From Minisyncoccota bacterium (GTDB taxonomy: Bacteria > Patescibacteria > Microgenomatia > UBA1400 > PJMF01): a DNA stretch of 64,000 nucleotides. The stretch's first letter is position 1. Every line of letters starts with the position of its first letter. The position numbers were made by a program, and so were the translations under genes. The stretch lies in the NCBI GenBank assembly GCA_012515515.1, contig JAAYYE010000013.1, forward strand, positions 1 to 64,000, read 5' to 3'. The notes under the pieces are model-generated. The model searched no databases. It worked only from the letters and a program-made list of their open reading frames with translations, and was not told the DNA's origin. Below, piece after piece: positions 26,575-34,652 of this stretch.

Positions 26575-26976
26575 TTATTTAAGTTCAACGACACAGCCTG
26601 CTTCTTCTAAAGCTTTTTTGGCTGCTTCGGCATCTTCTTTTTTAGCGCCTTCTAGAACTGTTTTGGGTGCTGATTCCACGAAGGTTTTAGCATCTCCAAG
26701 ACCAAGTTCTGGTTTGAGAGTGCGCACTGCTTTAATAGCGGCAATTTTATTGTTGCCTGCTTCTTTGAGGATGACGTCAAATTCATCTTTTTCCTCAGCA
26801 GCGGGGGCTGCAGCTGCACTAGCACCAGCGGCCATCATGACTGGAGCAGCAGCGCTGACACCAAATTCTTCTTCAAGTGCGCTGACCAACTCAGACACTT
26901 CCATTAGGGAAAGCTCTTTGACTGCGTCAACGATTTTTTGCACCTTGGCGCTTAGTTTTTTAGCTTCTTCTGCCAT
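26575..26976 (-). CDS. rplL: Ribosomal protein L7/L12
   Basis: 133 aa. The N-terminal dimerisation helix (VKELSLMEVSELVSALEEEF) is followed by the Ala-rich hinge and the C-terminal factor-binding domain (KTEFDVIL-like KDEFDVILKEAG, IKAVR, LGLGDAKTFVE, PKTVLEGAKKEDAE). It recruits translation GTPases on the ribosomal stalk. An AGAAAGGA site precedes the ATG. Second gene after rplJ, ended by the terminator at 26511. Confidence 0.98.
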   Translation of the reverse strand: MAEEAKKLSAKVQKIVDAVKELSLMEVSELVSALEEEFGVSAAAPVMMAAGASAAAAPAAEEKDEFDVILKEAGNNKIAAIKAVRTLKPELGLGDAKTFVESAPKTVLEGAKKEDAEAAKKALEEAGCVVELK

Positions 26977-27058
26977 TGTGATCCTTTCTGTTAATTAGTG
27001 ATTTAACTAATTTTTAACTAATTATTAATATTTTTTAATTTTTAATTTTTTTAAACTT

Positions 27059-27565
27059 TTAATTTTTTTTGTCGGCAATTGCTTTAAGTACATAAACCAA
27101 ATCTTTGCTTTTAGCACTGAGAGTATTAACCAAGCCTTGACCAGGTCCTTTAAGTCGCTGAATTAACATGACCACCAATTCATTTTTACTTGGCAATTTA
27201 CTTAAGGTTTCAATTTCAGCAATTGATAAGACTTTTTCATCCATGTAGCCTTGCTTAATACTTAATTTTTCAGATTTTTTGTGAAAATCAAAAAGAGCTT
27301 TTAATCCAGCAACAGCATCGTTGTAAGAAAAAACCAGAGCATTCATGCCAGATAGCGATTCAGTTAATTTACCTTTGCCAAGCGCAATATCAATTAAAGT
27401 ATTTTTGCTGACAAACATTTCACCGCCTGCTTCTCTCAAGGCATCGCGCAGGGCAGTTAAATCGTTAACACTGGTTCCAGAATAATCAACAATGACTAAA
27501 GATTTAGCACGGTCAATTTTTTCTTGGATAATTTTGATTTCTTCAATATTGCTTTTACTTGGCAT
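27059..27565 (-). CDS. rplJ: Ribosomal protein L10
   Basis: 168 aa from the ATG at 27565, which has AAAGGATCT directly upstream; the longer frame to 27619 has no such site. Stalk base protein that carries L7/L12 dimers. Typical segments: VIVDYSGTSVNDLTALRDAL, EMFVSKNTLIDIAL and a C-terminal helix for L12 binding. Expression is probably autoregulated through the L10 leader upstream. Confidence 0.96.
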   Translation of the reverse strand: MPSKSNIEEIKIIQEKIDRAKSLVIVDYSGTSVNDLTALRDALREAGGEMFVSKNTLIDIALGKGKLTESLSGMNALVFSYNDAVAGLKALFDFHKKSEKLSIKQGYMDEKVLSIAEIETLSKLPSKNELVVMLIQRLKGPGQGLVNTLSAKSKDLVYVLKAIADKKN

Positions 27566-27654
27566 AGATCCTTTATTTAAATGTTTTTTAAAAAATATAA
27601 AAATATTGACTAAGTACAAAAATTAACTTTACTACTTGTTAGCCAAAAACTAGA

Positions 27655-27733
27655 GAAAGGGGAAACGCTTTGTTTACTTCCTCGGTGTGATGATTAAGCT
27701 TTGCAGCCCACACTGTCTTTGGACAACAGCAGA
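27655..27733 (-). ncRNA. L10 leader (ribosomal protein autoregulatory element)
   Basis: The transcribed minus strand carries AAAGACAG, a GTGTG arm, GCTTAAT, the complementary CACAC arm and CCGAGG, the conserved core of the L10(L12)4-binding leader found before rplJ in many bacteria. In studied species L10-L12 binds here and represses its own operon. Confidence 0.75.
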
Positions 27734-27761
27734 ATTATAGCAGACAACAGTCGACTGACAA
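27734..27761 (-). promoter_or_regulatory. rplJ-rplL promoter
   Basis: On the minus strand TTGTCA (27761-27756), 16-nt spacer, TATAAT (27739-27734), placing the start just before the L10 leader. Confidence 0.7.
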
Positions 27762-27786
27762 GGCGCAAAAAAGACCAAGGCCTACA

Positions 27787-27815
27787 TTTACAAGCAGGAC
27801 TTAATAAGCCATAAT
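27787..27815 (+). promoter_or_regulatory. Promoter of the DUF2207 gene
   Basis: TTTACA (27787-27792), 17-nt spacer, CATAAT (27810-27815), then 8 nt to the ATG at 27824: a leaderless arrangement. Confidence 0.6.
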
Positions 27816-27823
27816 AAGTGTTA

Positions 27824-30025
27824 ATGAAAAAACAGCAGCGATTCTCTCAACTTTTTTTAGTGATCGTCTTTTTCCTTTCTTTCTTAATTTTAAATCTAAT
27901 TTCTAGTCGGGCAGTGTTTGCTAGAAGTTACACTATTGACCAAAGCGCTATCGACTTCTTTTTGCAGGAAGATGGTTCAGCCAAAGTGATTGAGCGCCGA
28001 GCTTTTAATTTTCAGGGAGATTATCGTTTTGTTTATCAAAAGATTAATTTGCAAAATAGTCAAAGTGTTACTGATACTGGGCGAAGTGAGCCTTACTTGC
28101 TGAACAATTTTGAGCTCTGTGAAGTAAAACAGATTAGTGGCGTGGATTCTTATGATTGCTATCGGGTTTTAGAAAGCAATGAAGTCAATTTGAGTGAAGC
28201 TCGCAACAATCCAGATAATACTTTTTACATTGAACAGCGGGGTAGTGAATATTATTTACAATGGCACTATCAAGCCAATGATGAAACTAAGCTTTTTGAA
28301 TTACGCTATCAAATCGATAATTTATTAAGCAAACAAGACAATGTGGCAGAATTATATTGGCAGTTCGTGGGCGATTCTTGGGAGGTGCCTCATGGGCCCG
28401 TGAAGATTAACGTTTGGTTGCCAAAAAATTTCTTGACCTCTCAACTCAACGCAGTTCAGGCTTGGGGGCATGGTCCATTAAGTGGCAGAGTCAGTATTGA
28501 TAGTTTAGCCAGTGATAATGGTTTATACGGTGTTCATTTTGAGGCAGAGCAAGTCAAGCTTGGCCAATTTTTGGAAGGCAGAATTATTTTGCCCCTGTCT
28601 AGCTTGAGTGCTGTTGAGCAGTTACCTGTTGGCAAACTTAGTCAACAAAAAATTCTAGCCCAAGAACAAAAATTTATTGAGCAAACAATTAAGGAAGTAA
28701 GGAAAGTAGAAAGAATTGCCCAGTTAATATTTTTGGTCTCTGTGGGGCTAAGTATCTTGGGAATTTTCTACTTTGTGCAAAATTTAATTCAATATTTAAA
28801 AGTGGCTAAAGAAGAACGCTTACAAGTCTTGCCGGGTATCTGGGAACCGCCTAGCGATTTAGAACCGGCTTTAGTTCAGCAGCTTATGACTAAGACGAAA
28901 AAGCTCACTCCCGCGGTTTTTACTGCCACAGTGTTGTCTCTAGTGCATAAAAAAGTTTGTCGAATCGTGCGCAGTGAGAAAAAAGAAGGTTTAATTGCTA
29001 AAGATTACAGTTATTTCTTAGAATTAAGTAACCAAGCGGGGCAGGTGCCTTTATCGCCAGTAGAGCAAGAGGTGTTTAATTTTTTGTTTATCACCGTTTC
29101 CAATTATTATGCCAAATATTATCACCGGGCAAGTGGCGAGTGGGTCACTGAACAACAGTTTAATCAACTTTGGCGCCAGGCAAATCCACAGGGTGATCGG
29201 GAAGCTCTGGCTTTAGCTAAAGCAAAGACTCGAAAAAATTTAAATCTTAAAGATATAGCCAGATACACTAAAAGCTATGCTAGCAGCAGTTATCTTTTTT
29301 TTGAAAAGTTAGAAACGATTGCTTTTAAAGATAATCTGGCCAAAGGTTATTTTGATCGAGATGTCCATCAATTTGCGACTAGTTTGAGTAGCTTAAAGTT
29401 ATTTATTAGTCCTATGATTAGCTTTATTTTGGCGATGGTCTTGATAAGTTTTTTGGTAAATACCGATTTATCTATCATAGAGGCTTGGATCAGTGTCACT
29501 TGGATATTCCTCACGGGCAATTTAATACTTGGCTTTAATGCTGGGATAGTGATGTCGATTTTGCAAGCTAGTAGTGAAAAAAGGAGTGAAAAAGGTCACA
29601 TTGAAGCAGAACAATGGTTGTCTTTTAAAAAACATTTAAAAGATTACAAAAAAACCAAAAACTACGCTATTGACTCAATTATTCTTTGGGAAAAATACCT
29701 CGTTTATGGCACTTTATTTGGGGTATCGATGAAAGCTTTGTCTCAATTACCTGTTCAATTTAAAGATTGGTCAGAGGCTGATCAAAGAACTTTAGTTAAT
29801 TATTGGGGAATGTCGAACTTTAATTTGAGTCAATCAGCTGTAGCTGATATGAAGAGTTTTGATTTGGGTAGTGTTACTCACTCACTCAGTTCTTTGGGTA
29901 GTGCTTTTAAGACTATTAGCAGTAGCGCCTCACATAGTTATGGGGCAAGCGGCAGCAGTTCAAGTGGAGGATTTTCTAGTGGAGGTGGCGGCGGCGGTGG
30001 CGGCGGTGGCGGCGGAGCTGGATAA
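27824..30025 (+). CDS. DUF2207 family membrane protein
   Basis: 733 aa from the ATG at 27824 (a GTG lies at 27818). Signal peptide at about 5-33. The exported N-terminal domain begins YTIDQSAIDFFLQEDGSAKV, typical of DUF2207. There is one membrane helix at about 295-315, a cytoplasmic stretch, two further helices near 530-590, and a C-terminal Ser/Gly tail ending in a run of glycines (GGC repeats at about 29975-30017). DUF2207 proteins are widespread with no established function. It separates the rplJ-rplL and rplK-rplA blocks. Confidence 0.88.
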   Translation: MKKQQRFSQLFLVIVFFLSFLILNLISSRAVFARSYTIDQSAIDFFLQEDGSAKVIERRAFNFQGDYRFVYQKINLQNSQSVTDTGRSEPYLLNNFELCEVKQISGVDSYDCYRVLESNEVNLSEARNNPDNTFYIEQRGSEYYLQWHYQANDETKLFELRYQIDNLLSKQDNVAELYWQFVGDSWEVPHGPVKINVWLPKNFLTSQLNAVQAWGHGPLSGRVSIDSLASDNGLYGVHFEAEQVKLGQFLEGRIILPLSSLSAVEQLPVGKLSQQKILAQEQKFIEQTIKEVRKVERIAQLIFLVSVGLSILGIFYFVQNLIQYLKVAKEERLQVLPGIWEPPSDLEPALVQQLMTKTKKLTPAVFTATVLSLVHKKVCRIVRSEKKEGLIAKDYSYFLELSNQAGQVPLSPVEQEVFNFLFITVSNYYAKYYHRASGEWVTEQQFNQLWRQANPQGDREALALAKAKTRKNLNLKDIARYTKSYASSSYLFFEKLETIAFKDNLAKGYFDRDVHQFATSLSSLKLFISPMISFILAMVLISFLVNTDLSIIEAWISVTWIFLTGNLILGFNAGIVMSILQASSEKRSEKGHIEAEQWLSFKKHLKDYKKTKNYAIDSIILWEKYLVYGTLFGVSMKALSQLPVQFKDWSEADQRTLVNYWGMSNFNLSQSAVADMKSFDLGSVTHSLSSLGSAFKTISSSASHSYGASGSSSSGGFSSGGGGGGGGGGGGAG

Positions 30026-30096
30026 GTTTCGCATTAATAATCAGCATGAGTATTTGGCATTTGATTGGTATTCGGCAATAGTGAAGCCAAAATTCT

Positions 30097-30107
30097 TATG
30101 CTATAAT
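30097..30107 (+). promoter_or_regulatory. Extended -10 promoter of the thrS leader
   Basis: TGCTATAAT (core 30102-30107) ends 8 nt before the leader-peptide ATG. There is no good -35 box, which the extended -10 may offset. Confidence 0.6.
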
Positions 30108-30115
30108 GATTATTC

Positions 30116-30160
30116 ATGTTAAAAATTATCTTAACTACCAGCACTACTACTAGCCCCTAG
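30116..30160 (+). CDS. Threonine-rich leader peptide of thrS
   Basis: 14 codons encode MLKIILTTSTTTSP and stop at TAG 30158-30160. Five of the 14 are Thr codons, clustered at codons 7-12. The start codon lies 8 nt from the -10 box, so the leader itself is probably translated from a leaderless RNA. Its stop directly abuts the segment able to prevent terminator folding. This is the arrangement of ribosome-mediated attenuation as in the enteric thr operon leader. Too short for homology tests; the case rests on composition and position. Confidence 0.75.
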   Translation: MLKIILTTSTTTSP

Positions 30161-30227
30161 CGGGTTGTTGTGTGTTGGATTTAGATAATTGCCAAAAACA
30201 CCAACCCGCGATCAAGGCGGGTTTTTT
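30160..30227 (+). promoter_or_regulatory. Transcription attenuator upstream of thrS
   Basis: Terminator stem AACCCGC (30203-30209) / GCGGGTT (30217-30223) with a T6 run. The segment GCGGGTTG at 30160-30167 is the exact complement of CAACCCGC at 30202-30209, so it can form an antiterminator. Additional 10-nt complementary arms flank the terminator (30183-30192 / 30232-30241). A ribosome stalled on the Thr codons would leave 30160-30167 free and allow read-through; one reaching the stop would mask it. Confidence 0.8.
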
Positions 30228-30283
30228 AATAGCAATTATCTGAAAAATTCATTAAAATTAAAATAATAAACAGACAAGGAATT

Positions 30284-32299
30284 ATGAATCAAGAAGAAAA
30301 ATTATTCGCTCTCCGCCACAGCGCAGAACATGTGCTAACGATGGCCATGGAGCGATTGTATTCGCCCAATAAAAAAAATCAGGGCAAAATTAAAACAGCT
30401 AGCGGTGAATATAAGTTAACTCAGCCAGCAATAATCAAGGCAATGGGTCCAGCGATTGCTGATGGTTTTTATTTTGACTTTGATATCTCTCAAGAAGCAG
30501 AAAAACTAGGCTTTCGCCTCATTGAAGCTGACTTGCTTAAAATTGAAAAAGAAATGGCAAAACTCATCGAACAAAATTTGCTCATGCACAAAATGGAAAT
30601 CCCAATCGATTTAGCTAGAGCCATTTTTCATGACAATCCCTACAAGCAAGAATTGCTAGATGGTTTAGCTGAATTAGATGCTCATGACCCCAAAGTTGAT
30701 CCAGTTTCCCTGCGTTTAGATCAAGAACACGAATTGGTGGCGGCAGGCATAGTCGGCATTTATTTAACCGGTAATAAAGATCAAGTCCAAGCTGACCAAC
30801 AATTGCTTCAAGGTTTAATTTCTAACAAATTAAGCACGGCGCAAAGTCGGGTTGATTTACAATGTTTTGTTGACTTATGTAAAGGTCCTCATATAGCAAA
30901 CATTGGCGAAATTAAAGCCTTTAAATTATTAAGTATTGCTGGTGCTTATTGGCGAGGGAGTGAAGCTAATAAAATGCTCACGCGTATTTATGGCACAGCC
31001 TTTGCTGATCAAGCTGATTTAGATCAATTTCTGCACAATCGCCAACTAGCCTTAGAGCGTAATCATCGCAAAATTGGTAAAGAAATGGAGTTGTTTGCGG
31101 TCATTAAAGAGATCGGGCAAGGGTTGCCAGTGTGGTTGCCCAATGGCTTTGCTATGCGTCGCGCGCTTGAAGATTACATGGTGACATTTGAGCGTAGTTT
31201 TGCTTATAGTCACGTTATCACCCCCAATATTCATCGTAAAGAATTGTTTGAAAAATCAGGACATTTAGGATTTTATGATCAAAATATGTATCCACCATTA
31301 CGCTATCAAGAAGAGGGGGATGCTTCGGTGCTTGAAGAAACATATTATTTAAAACCAATGAACTGTCCAGCGGCCATGATGATTTATAAACTGAAGCCTC
31401 ATAGCTATCGGGAGTTGCCAATTAAAATGGGCGAGTTTGGCACCGTTTATCGCCGGGAAAAATCTGGAGAATTGCATGGTTTGCAAAGGGTGCGTGGTTT
31501 TACGCAAAACGATGCTCACATCTTTTGTACAGCCGATCAGCTAAAAGAGCAATTTTTAGAAGTGATGCAAATGCTCAAAATCTTTTATCGAGCAGTGGGT
31601 TTTGATAAATATAAATTTCGTTTATCAATTTCTGATCCCAATGATAAAAAATTTCAAGTTTGTGGTTCACCAGCTGAATGGCAAAAGGCAGAAAATACTT
31701 TACGCGAAATTCTTGACGAGGCTGGAGTAGAGTATGAAGAAATCAAAGGTGATGCGGCTTTTTACGGACCCAAGCTAGATGTGCAAGCAATCAATGTTTT
31801 TGGTAAAGAGGATAGTATTTCAACTATTCAAGTTGATTTTAATTTACCAGAGCGTTTCGCTTTAACTTACATTGATGAGCAGGGCGAAGAACAAAGACCT
31901 TTAATGATCCACCGAGCTTTAATTGGTTCTTATGAACGTTTTTTTGCTTTTCTAATTGAACATCATGGTGGAGATTTTCCTCTCTGGTTTGCCCCAATTC
32001 AAGCAAAATTATTACCGATTGCTGATCGTCATCTAGCTTATGCCCAAACAGTAATGAAAAAATTACTAATTGCTGGGGTGCGGGTGGCTCTTGATGATCG
32101 TTCAGAACGCCTGCAAGCGAAAATTCGCCAAGCTGAAACAGAAAGAGTGCCTTTAATGTTAATTATTGGTGATCAAGAAGTTGCTAAAGAAGAATTAAGT
32201 TTACGAACTAGAGGAAAAGCTGAGGGCTTACTAAAAGAAGGTTCAACAACATTAGAACAAATAATTAGCGTTGCCAAAGTTTTGCCTGAGTTTGAATAG
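30284..32299 (+). CDS. thrS: Threonyl-tRNA synthetase without TGS domain
   Basis: 671 aa. It starts directly at the editing domain (HSAEHVLTMAM; later CFVDLCKGPH with the editing Cys), so the N-terminal TGS domain of most bacterial ThrRS is absent. The class II catalytic core has motif 2 (GTVYRREKSGELHGLQRVRGF), with NCPAAMM supplying the zinc Cys. The C-terminal anticodon-binding domain is typical (GVRVALDDRSERLQAKI, VPLMLIIGDQE). The ribosome-binding site is ACAAGGA. Controlled by the leader/attenuator just upstream. Its stop lies 1 nt from the stop of convergent rplA. Confidence 0.97.
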   Translation: MNQEEKLFALRHSAEHVLTMAMERLYSPNKKNQGKIKTASGEYKLTQPAIIKAMGPAIADGFYFDFDISQEAEKLGFRLIEADLLKIEKEMAKLIEQNLLMHKMEIPIDLARAIFHDNPYKQELLDGLAELDAHDPKVDPVSLRLDQEHELVAAGIVGIYLTGNKDQVQADQQLLQGLISNKLSTAQSRVDLQCFVDLCKGPHIANIGEIKAFKLLSIAGAYWRGSEANKMLTRIYGTAFADQADLDQFLHNRQLALERNHRKIGKEMELFAVIKEIGQGLPVWLPNGFAMRRALEDYMVTFERSFAYSHVITPNIHRKELFEKSGHLGFYDQNMYPPLRYQEEGDASVLEETYYLKPMNCPAAMMIYKLKPHSYRELPIKMGEFGTVYRREKSGELHGLQRVRGFTQNDAHIFCTADQLKEQFLEVMQMLKIFYRAVGFDKYKFRLSISDPNDKKFQVCGSPAEWQKAENTLREILDEAGVEYEEIKGDAAFYGPKLDVQAINVFGKEDSISTIQVDFNLPERFALTYIDEQGEEQRPLMIHRALIGSYERFFAFLIEHHGGDFPLWFAPIQAKLLPIADRHLAYAQTVMKKLLIAGVRVALDDRSERLQAKIRQAETERVPLMLIIGDQEVAKEELSLRTRGKAEGLLKEGSTTLEQIISVAKVLPEFE

Positions 32300-32300
32300 C

Positions 32301-33161
32301 TTATTTCTCTTCGACTATTTGCCAGTTGAGACGAATAGCAGGGCCCATGCTTGGCGCAATCGCGACTTTGAGCACTCTATTCTTTAATGCTTTAAGAACG
32401 GCCAAAATGTTTTCTTCTAGCATTTTGTCGTCCATGCTCACTTTGCCAATTACCAGGTGCATGAGTGGAGCTTTTTTCTCTGTTTTGAGCGTAAAGGCTC
32501 CAGCTTCTAGCTCTTTCTTTTTTAGTTCTGGTTTTGGGGTGAGGGTGCCATTTTTAGGATTCGGCATCAAACCTTTCGGTCCCAAAATTTTGGCTAATTT
32601 GGCTAATTTTGGCATTAATTCTGGTGAGGCTAATAGCACATCAAAATTAATTTTACCTTGTTCGACCTCGGCTAATAATGCTTCGTCGGCGATGGCCACT
32701 TTGACGCTTTTTCCCGTGTTGTGAGGTAGGGTTAGGTCGACACTGGTGCCGATTTCTTTCACTACAATATGGGCTTCGACAGAAGCATCAAATTTGCTAT
32801 AAGAAAATTTTTTGACTAAAGCAATGGCTGAAGCAGGGTCATGAGTTTTAGTTTTATCTAATTGAGCTCTGACGGCTTGATATTTTTTGCCCCTGACTTT
32901 TTTTGATTTTTTTTGCAGAACTGGCTTTTTTTCTTCACTGGCTTGTTCTTTAGCATCGCCTGCTGGCTTTTTATCTTCACTCACGGGCTTTTTATCTTCC
33001 TTCGCGTCCTTCACTGGCTCTTTAGCTTCAGCTGCTGGCTTTTTAGCTTCACTCGCTGGCTTTTTAGCTGCTTGATCTTTCTTCTTTTCAGCTTTTTTTT
33101 CTTTGACAATTTTGACAGTAGTCTCAGTTTGAGTCATGTCAACATTTTTTTTGCTTCCCAT
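32301..33161 (-). CDS. rplA: Ribosomal protein L1 with long charged N-terminal extension
   Basis: 286 aa against a usual 225-235. The canonical L1 begins near residue 90 (RGKKYQAVRAQLDKTKTHDPASA) and includes VDLTLPHNTGK, GPKGLMPNPKNGT and the C-terminal SMGPAIRLN. The first 90 residues are Lys/Ala/Glu repeats (KKPASEAKKPAAEAKEPV). Such basic/acidic tails on r-proteins are seen in CPR and some other bacteria; function unknown. The ribosome-binding site is AGAAAGGA. Last gene of the secE-nusG-rplK-rplA operon. Confidence 0.96.
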   Translation of the reverse strand: MGSKKNVDMTQTETTVKIVKEKKAEKKKDQAAKKPASEAKKPAAEAKEPVKDAKEDKKPVSEDKKPAGDAKEQASEEKKPVLQKKSKKVRGKKYQAVRAQLDKTKTHDPASAIALVKKFSYSKFDASVEAHIVVKEIGTSVDLTLPHNTGKSVKVAIADEALLAEVEQGKINFDVLLASPELMPKLAKLAKILGPKGLMPNPKNGTLTPKPELKKKELEAGAFTLKTEKKAPLMHLVIGKVSMDDKMLEENILAVLKALKNRVLKVAIAPSMGPAIRLNWQIVEEK

Positions 33162-33243
33162 ATTTCCTTTCTGTTAACGTGGTGCAAACGACTGGGGAAA
33201 AGCTTGAGTCTGCCACGTTAATATTATTATTTGATAATTTTAA

Positions 33244-33669
33244 TTAATCAGTAATTTCGACACCCATGCTTTGAGCAGCGCCAATCACGGAGCGGCTGGC
33301 TGCCTCAACATCTTTAGTATTGAGATCTGCCATTTTTTCTTCGGCAATTTCTCGAACTTGGGCTTTGCTTAATTTACCTTTGTTTTCTCGACCAGGTAGA
33401 GCACTGCCTTTTTTTAATTTAATTTTTTGTTTAATTAAATCGGCCACTGGAGGTAATTTTAGAACAAAAGTAAAAGAACGATCTTCATAAACTGTGATTT
33501 CTGCTGGGATAATTTGCCCACGCTTGTCGGCAGTTTTATCATTATATTGCTTGATGAAATCCATCATGTTAATCCCTGCTTGACCTAAAATTGGGCCCAC
33601 TGGAGGAGCAGGAGTAGCACTACCGGCTGGTAAATTTAACTTTAAGATTTGTTTGACCTTTTTTGCCAT
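33244..33669 (-). CDS. rplK: Ribosomal protein L11
   Basis: 141 aa, standard length. Conserved N-terminal LNLPAGSATPAPPVGPILGQAG and C-terminal rRNA-binding part (GSALPGRENKGKLSKAQVREIA). It forms the GTPase-associated centre with L10/L12. Downstream of nusG by 15 nt. Confidence 0.98.
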   Translation of the reverse strand: MAKKVKQILKLNLPAGSATPAPPVGPILGQAGINMMDFIKQYNDKTADKRGQIIPAEITVYEDRSFTFVLKLPPVADLIKQKIKLKKGSALPGRENKGKLSKAQVREIAEEKMADLNTKDVEAASRSVIGAAQSMGVEITD

Positions 33670-33684
33670 GATTAATTCTTTCTA

Positions 33685-34410
33685 CTACACTTTTTTGACT
33701 TGTAAGAAATCTAATTCTACTGGAGTTTCTCGACCAAAAATATTGATTAAGACTGTGACTTTGCCTCTTTCTTCATCGATTTTATCAACACTGCCCAAGA
33801 AATCATTAAATGGACCATCAGTAATTCTCACTGCTTCACCATCAACAAAATCAGCCTTATATTGAGTATCACTTTGTTCGGCATATTTCATGATTGCTTC
33901 GACTTCGCTCTTAGGGAGTGGGGTAGGACGACTGCTCATGCCCACAAAACCAGTCACACCTTCGGTGGTGCGAATAGCTAACCAGGCATTGTCGGTAATT
34001 TCCATTTCTACCAAAATATAACCTGGAAAAATCTTTTCACTAACCGTACGACGCTGACCGCGTCTGATTTGAATTTTGTCTTGAGTAGGAATAAAAACCC
34101 GCAAAATCTTGTCTAACAGATGTAATGTTTCAGTTCGTTGACGAAGTGCTTCTGCCACTTTGCGCTCATGGCCAGAATAAACGTGCACGACAAACCAACG
34201 AGCCTTTTTATTAACATCTTCGCTAATAACAATTAGATTTTCGTTAAGGCTTTTTTCACTTTTTTCTGCTTTTAGCTCTTTAGCCTCAGTTTCTTGAGTT
34301 TTTTCAGCCTCAGTTTTTTGAGTTTCTTCAAGCTCAGTTTCTTGAGTTGGTTCCACTGCAAGAACTTGATCTTTTTTTGATTGAGTCTTTTTATCTTTAC
34401 GATTTGCCAT
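33685..34410 (-). CDS. nusG: Transcription antitermination factor NusG with acidic N-terminal extension
   Basis: 241 aa against a usual 175-185. The NGN domain starts near residue 70 (RWFVVHVYSGHERKVAEAL) and the KOW domain lies near 180-235 (EAVRITDGPFNDFLGSVD). The first 65 residues are Glu/Thr/Lys repeats (TQETELEETQKTEAEKTQE) produced by a short tandem DNA repeat at about 34256-34370. Links RNA polymerase to ribosome and Rho. The ribosome-binding site is AAAGG. Confidence 0.97.
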   Translation of the reverse strand: MANRKDKKTQSKKDQVLAVEPTQETELEETQKTEAEKTQETEAKELKAEKSEKSLNENLIVISEDVNKKARWFVVHVYSGHERKVAEALRQRTETLHLLDKILRVFIPTQDKIQIRRGQRRTVSEKIFPGYILVEMEITDNAWLAIRTTEGVTGFVGMSSRPTPLPKSEVEAIMKYAEQSDTQYKADFVDGEAVRITDGPFNDFLGSVDKIDEERGKVTVLINIFGRETPVELDFLQVKKV

Positions 34411-34451
34411 AAATACCTTTAGAGTTTTTTGCGAAAAGTTATTATACCAGA

Positions 34452-34652
34452 TTAAATGAAAAGTGCTATAAGTTTTTGCAAAATAATATCAAGAGCACCA
34501 ATATATAAAGCAAGCAAGAGGCTGACTATCACCACCAAAATGGTGAGGTTTTTCGTCGTCTGTTTACTGGGCCAAGTAGTTTTACTAAGTTCAGTTTTTA
34601 CCTCAGATAAATATTTCTTAATTGCTTGCAACATAGACTGGCATTTTATCAC
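34452..34652 (-). CDS. secE: Preprotein translocase subunit SecE
   Basis: 66 aa. A single C-terminal membrane helix (about 38-60) follows the amphipathic stretch YLSEVKTELSKTTWPSKQ, the SecE signature. Two starts are possible: GTG at 34652, whose GTGA overlaps the stop of the upstream gene, or ATG at 34634. Homology in length favours the ATG; coupling favours the GTG. Partner of SecY in the plasma membrane translocon. Confidence 0.93.
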   Translation of the reverse strand: MIKCQSMLQAIKKYLSEVKTELSKTTWPSKQTTKNLTILVVIVSLLLALYIGALDIILQKLIALFI

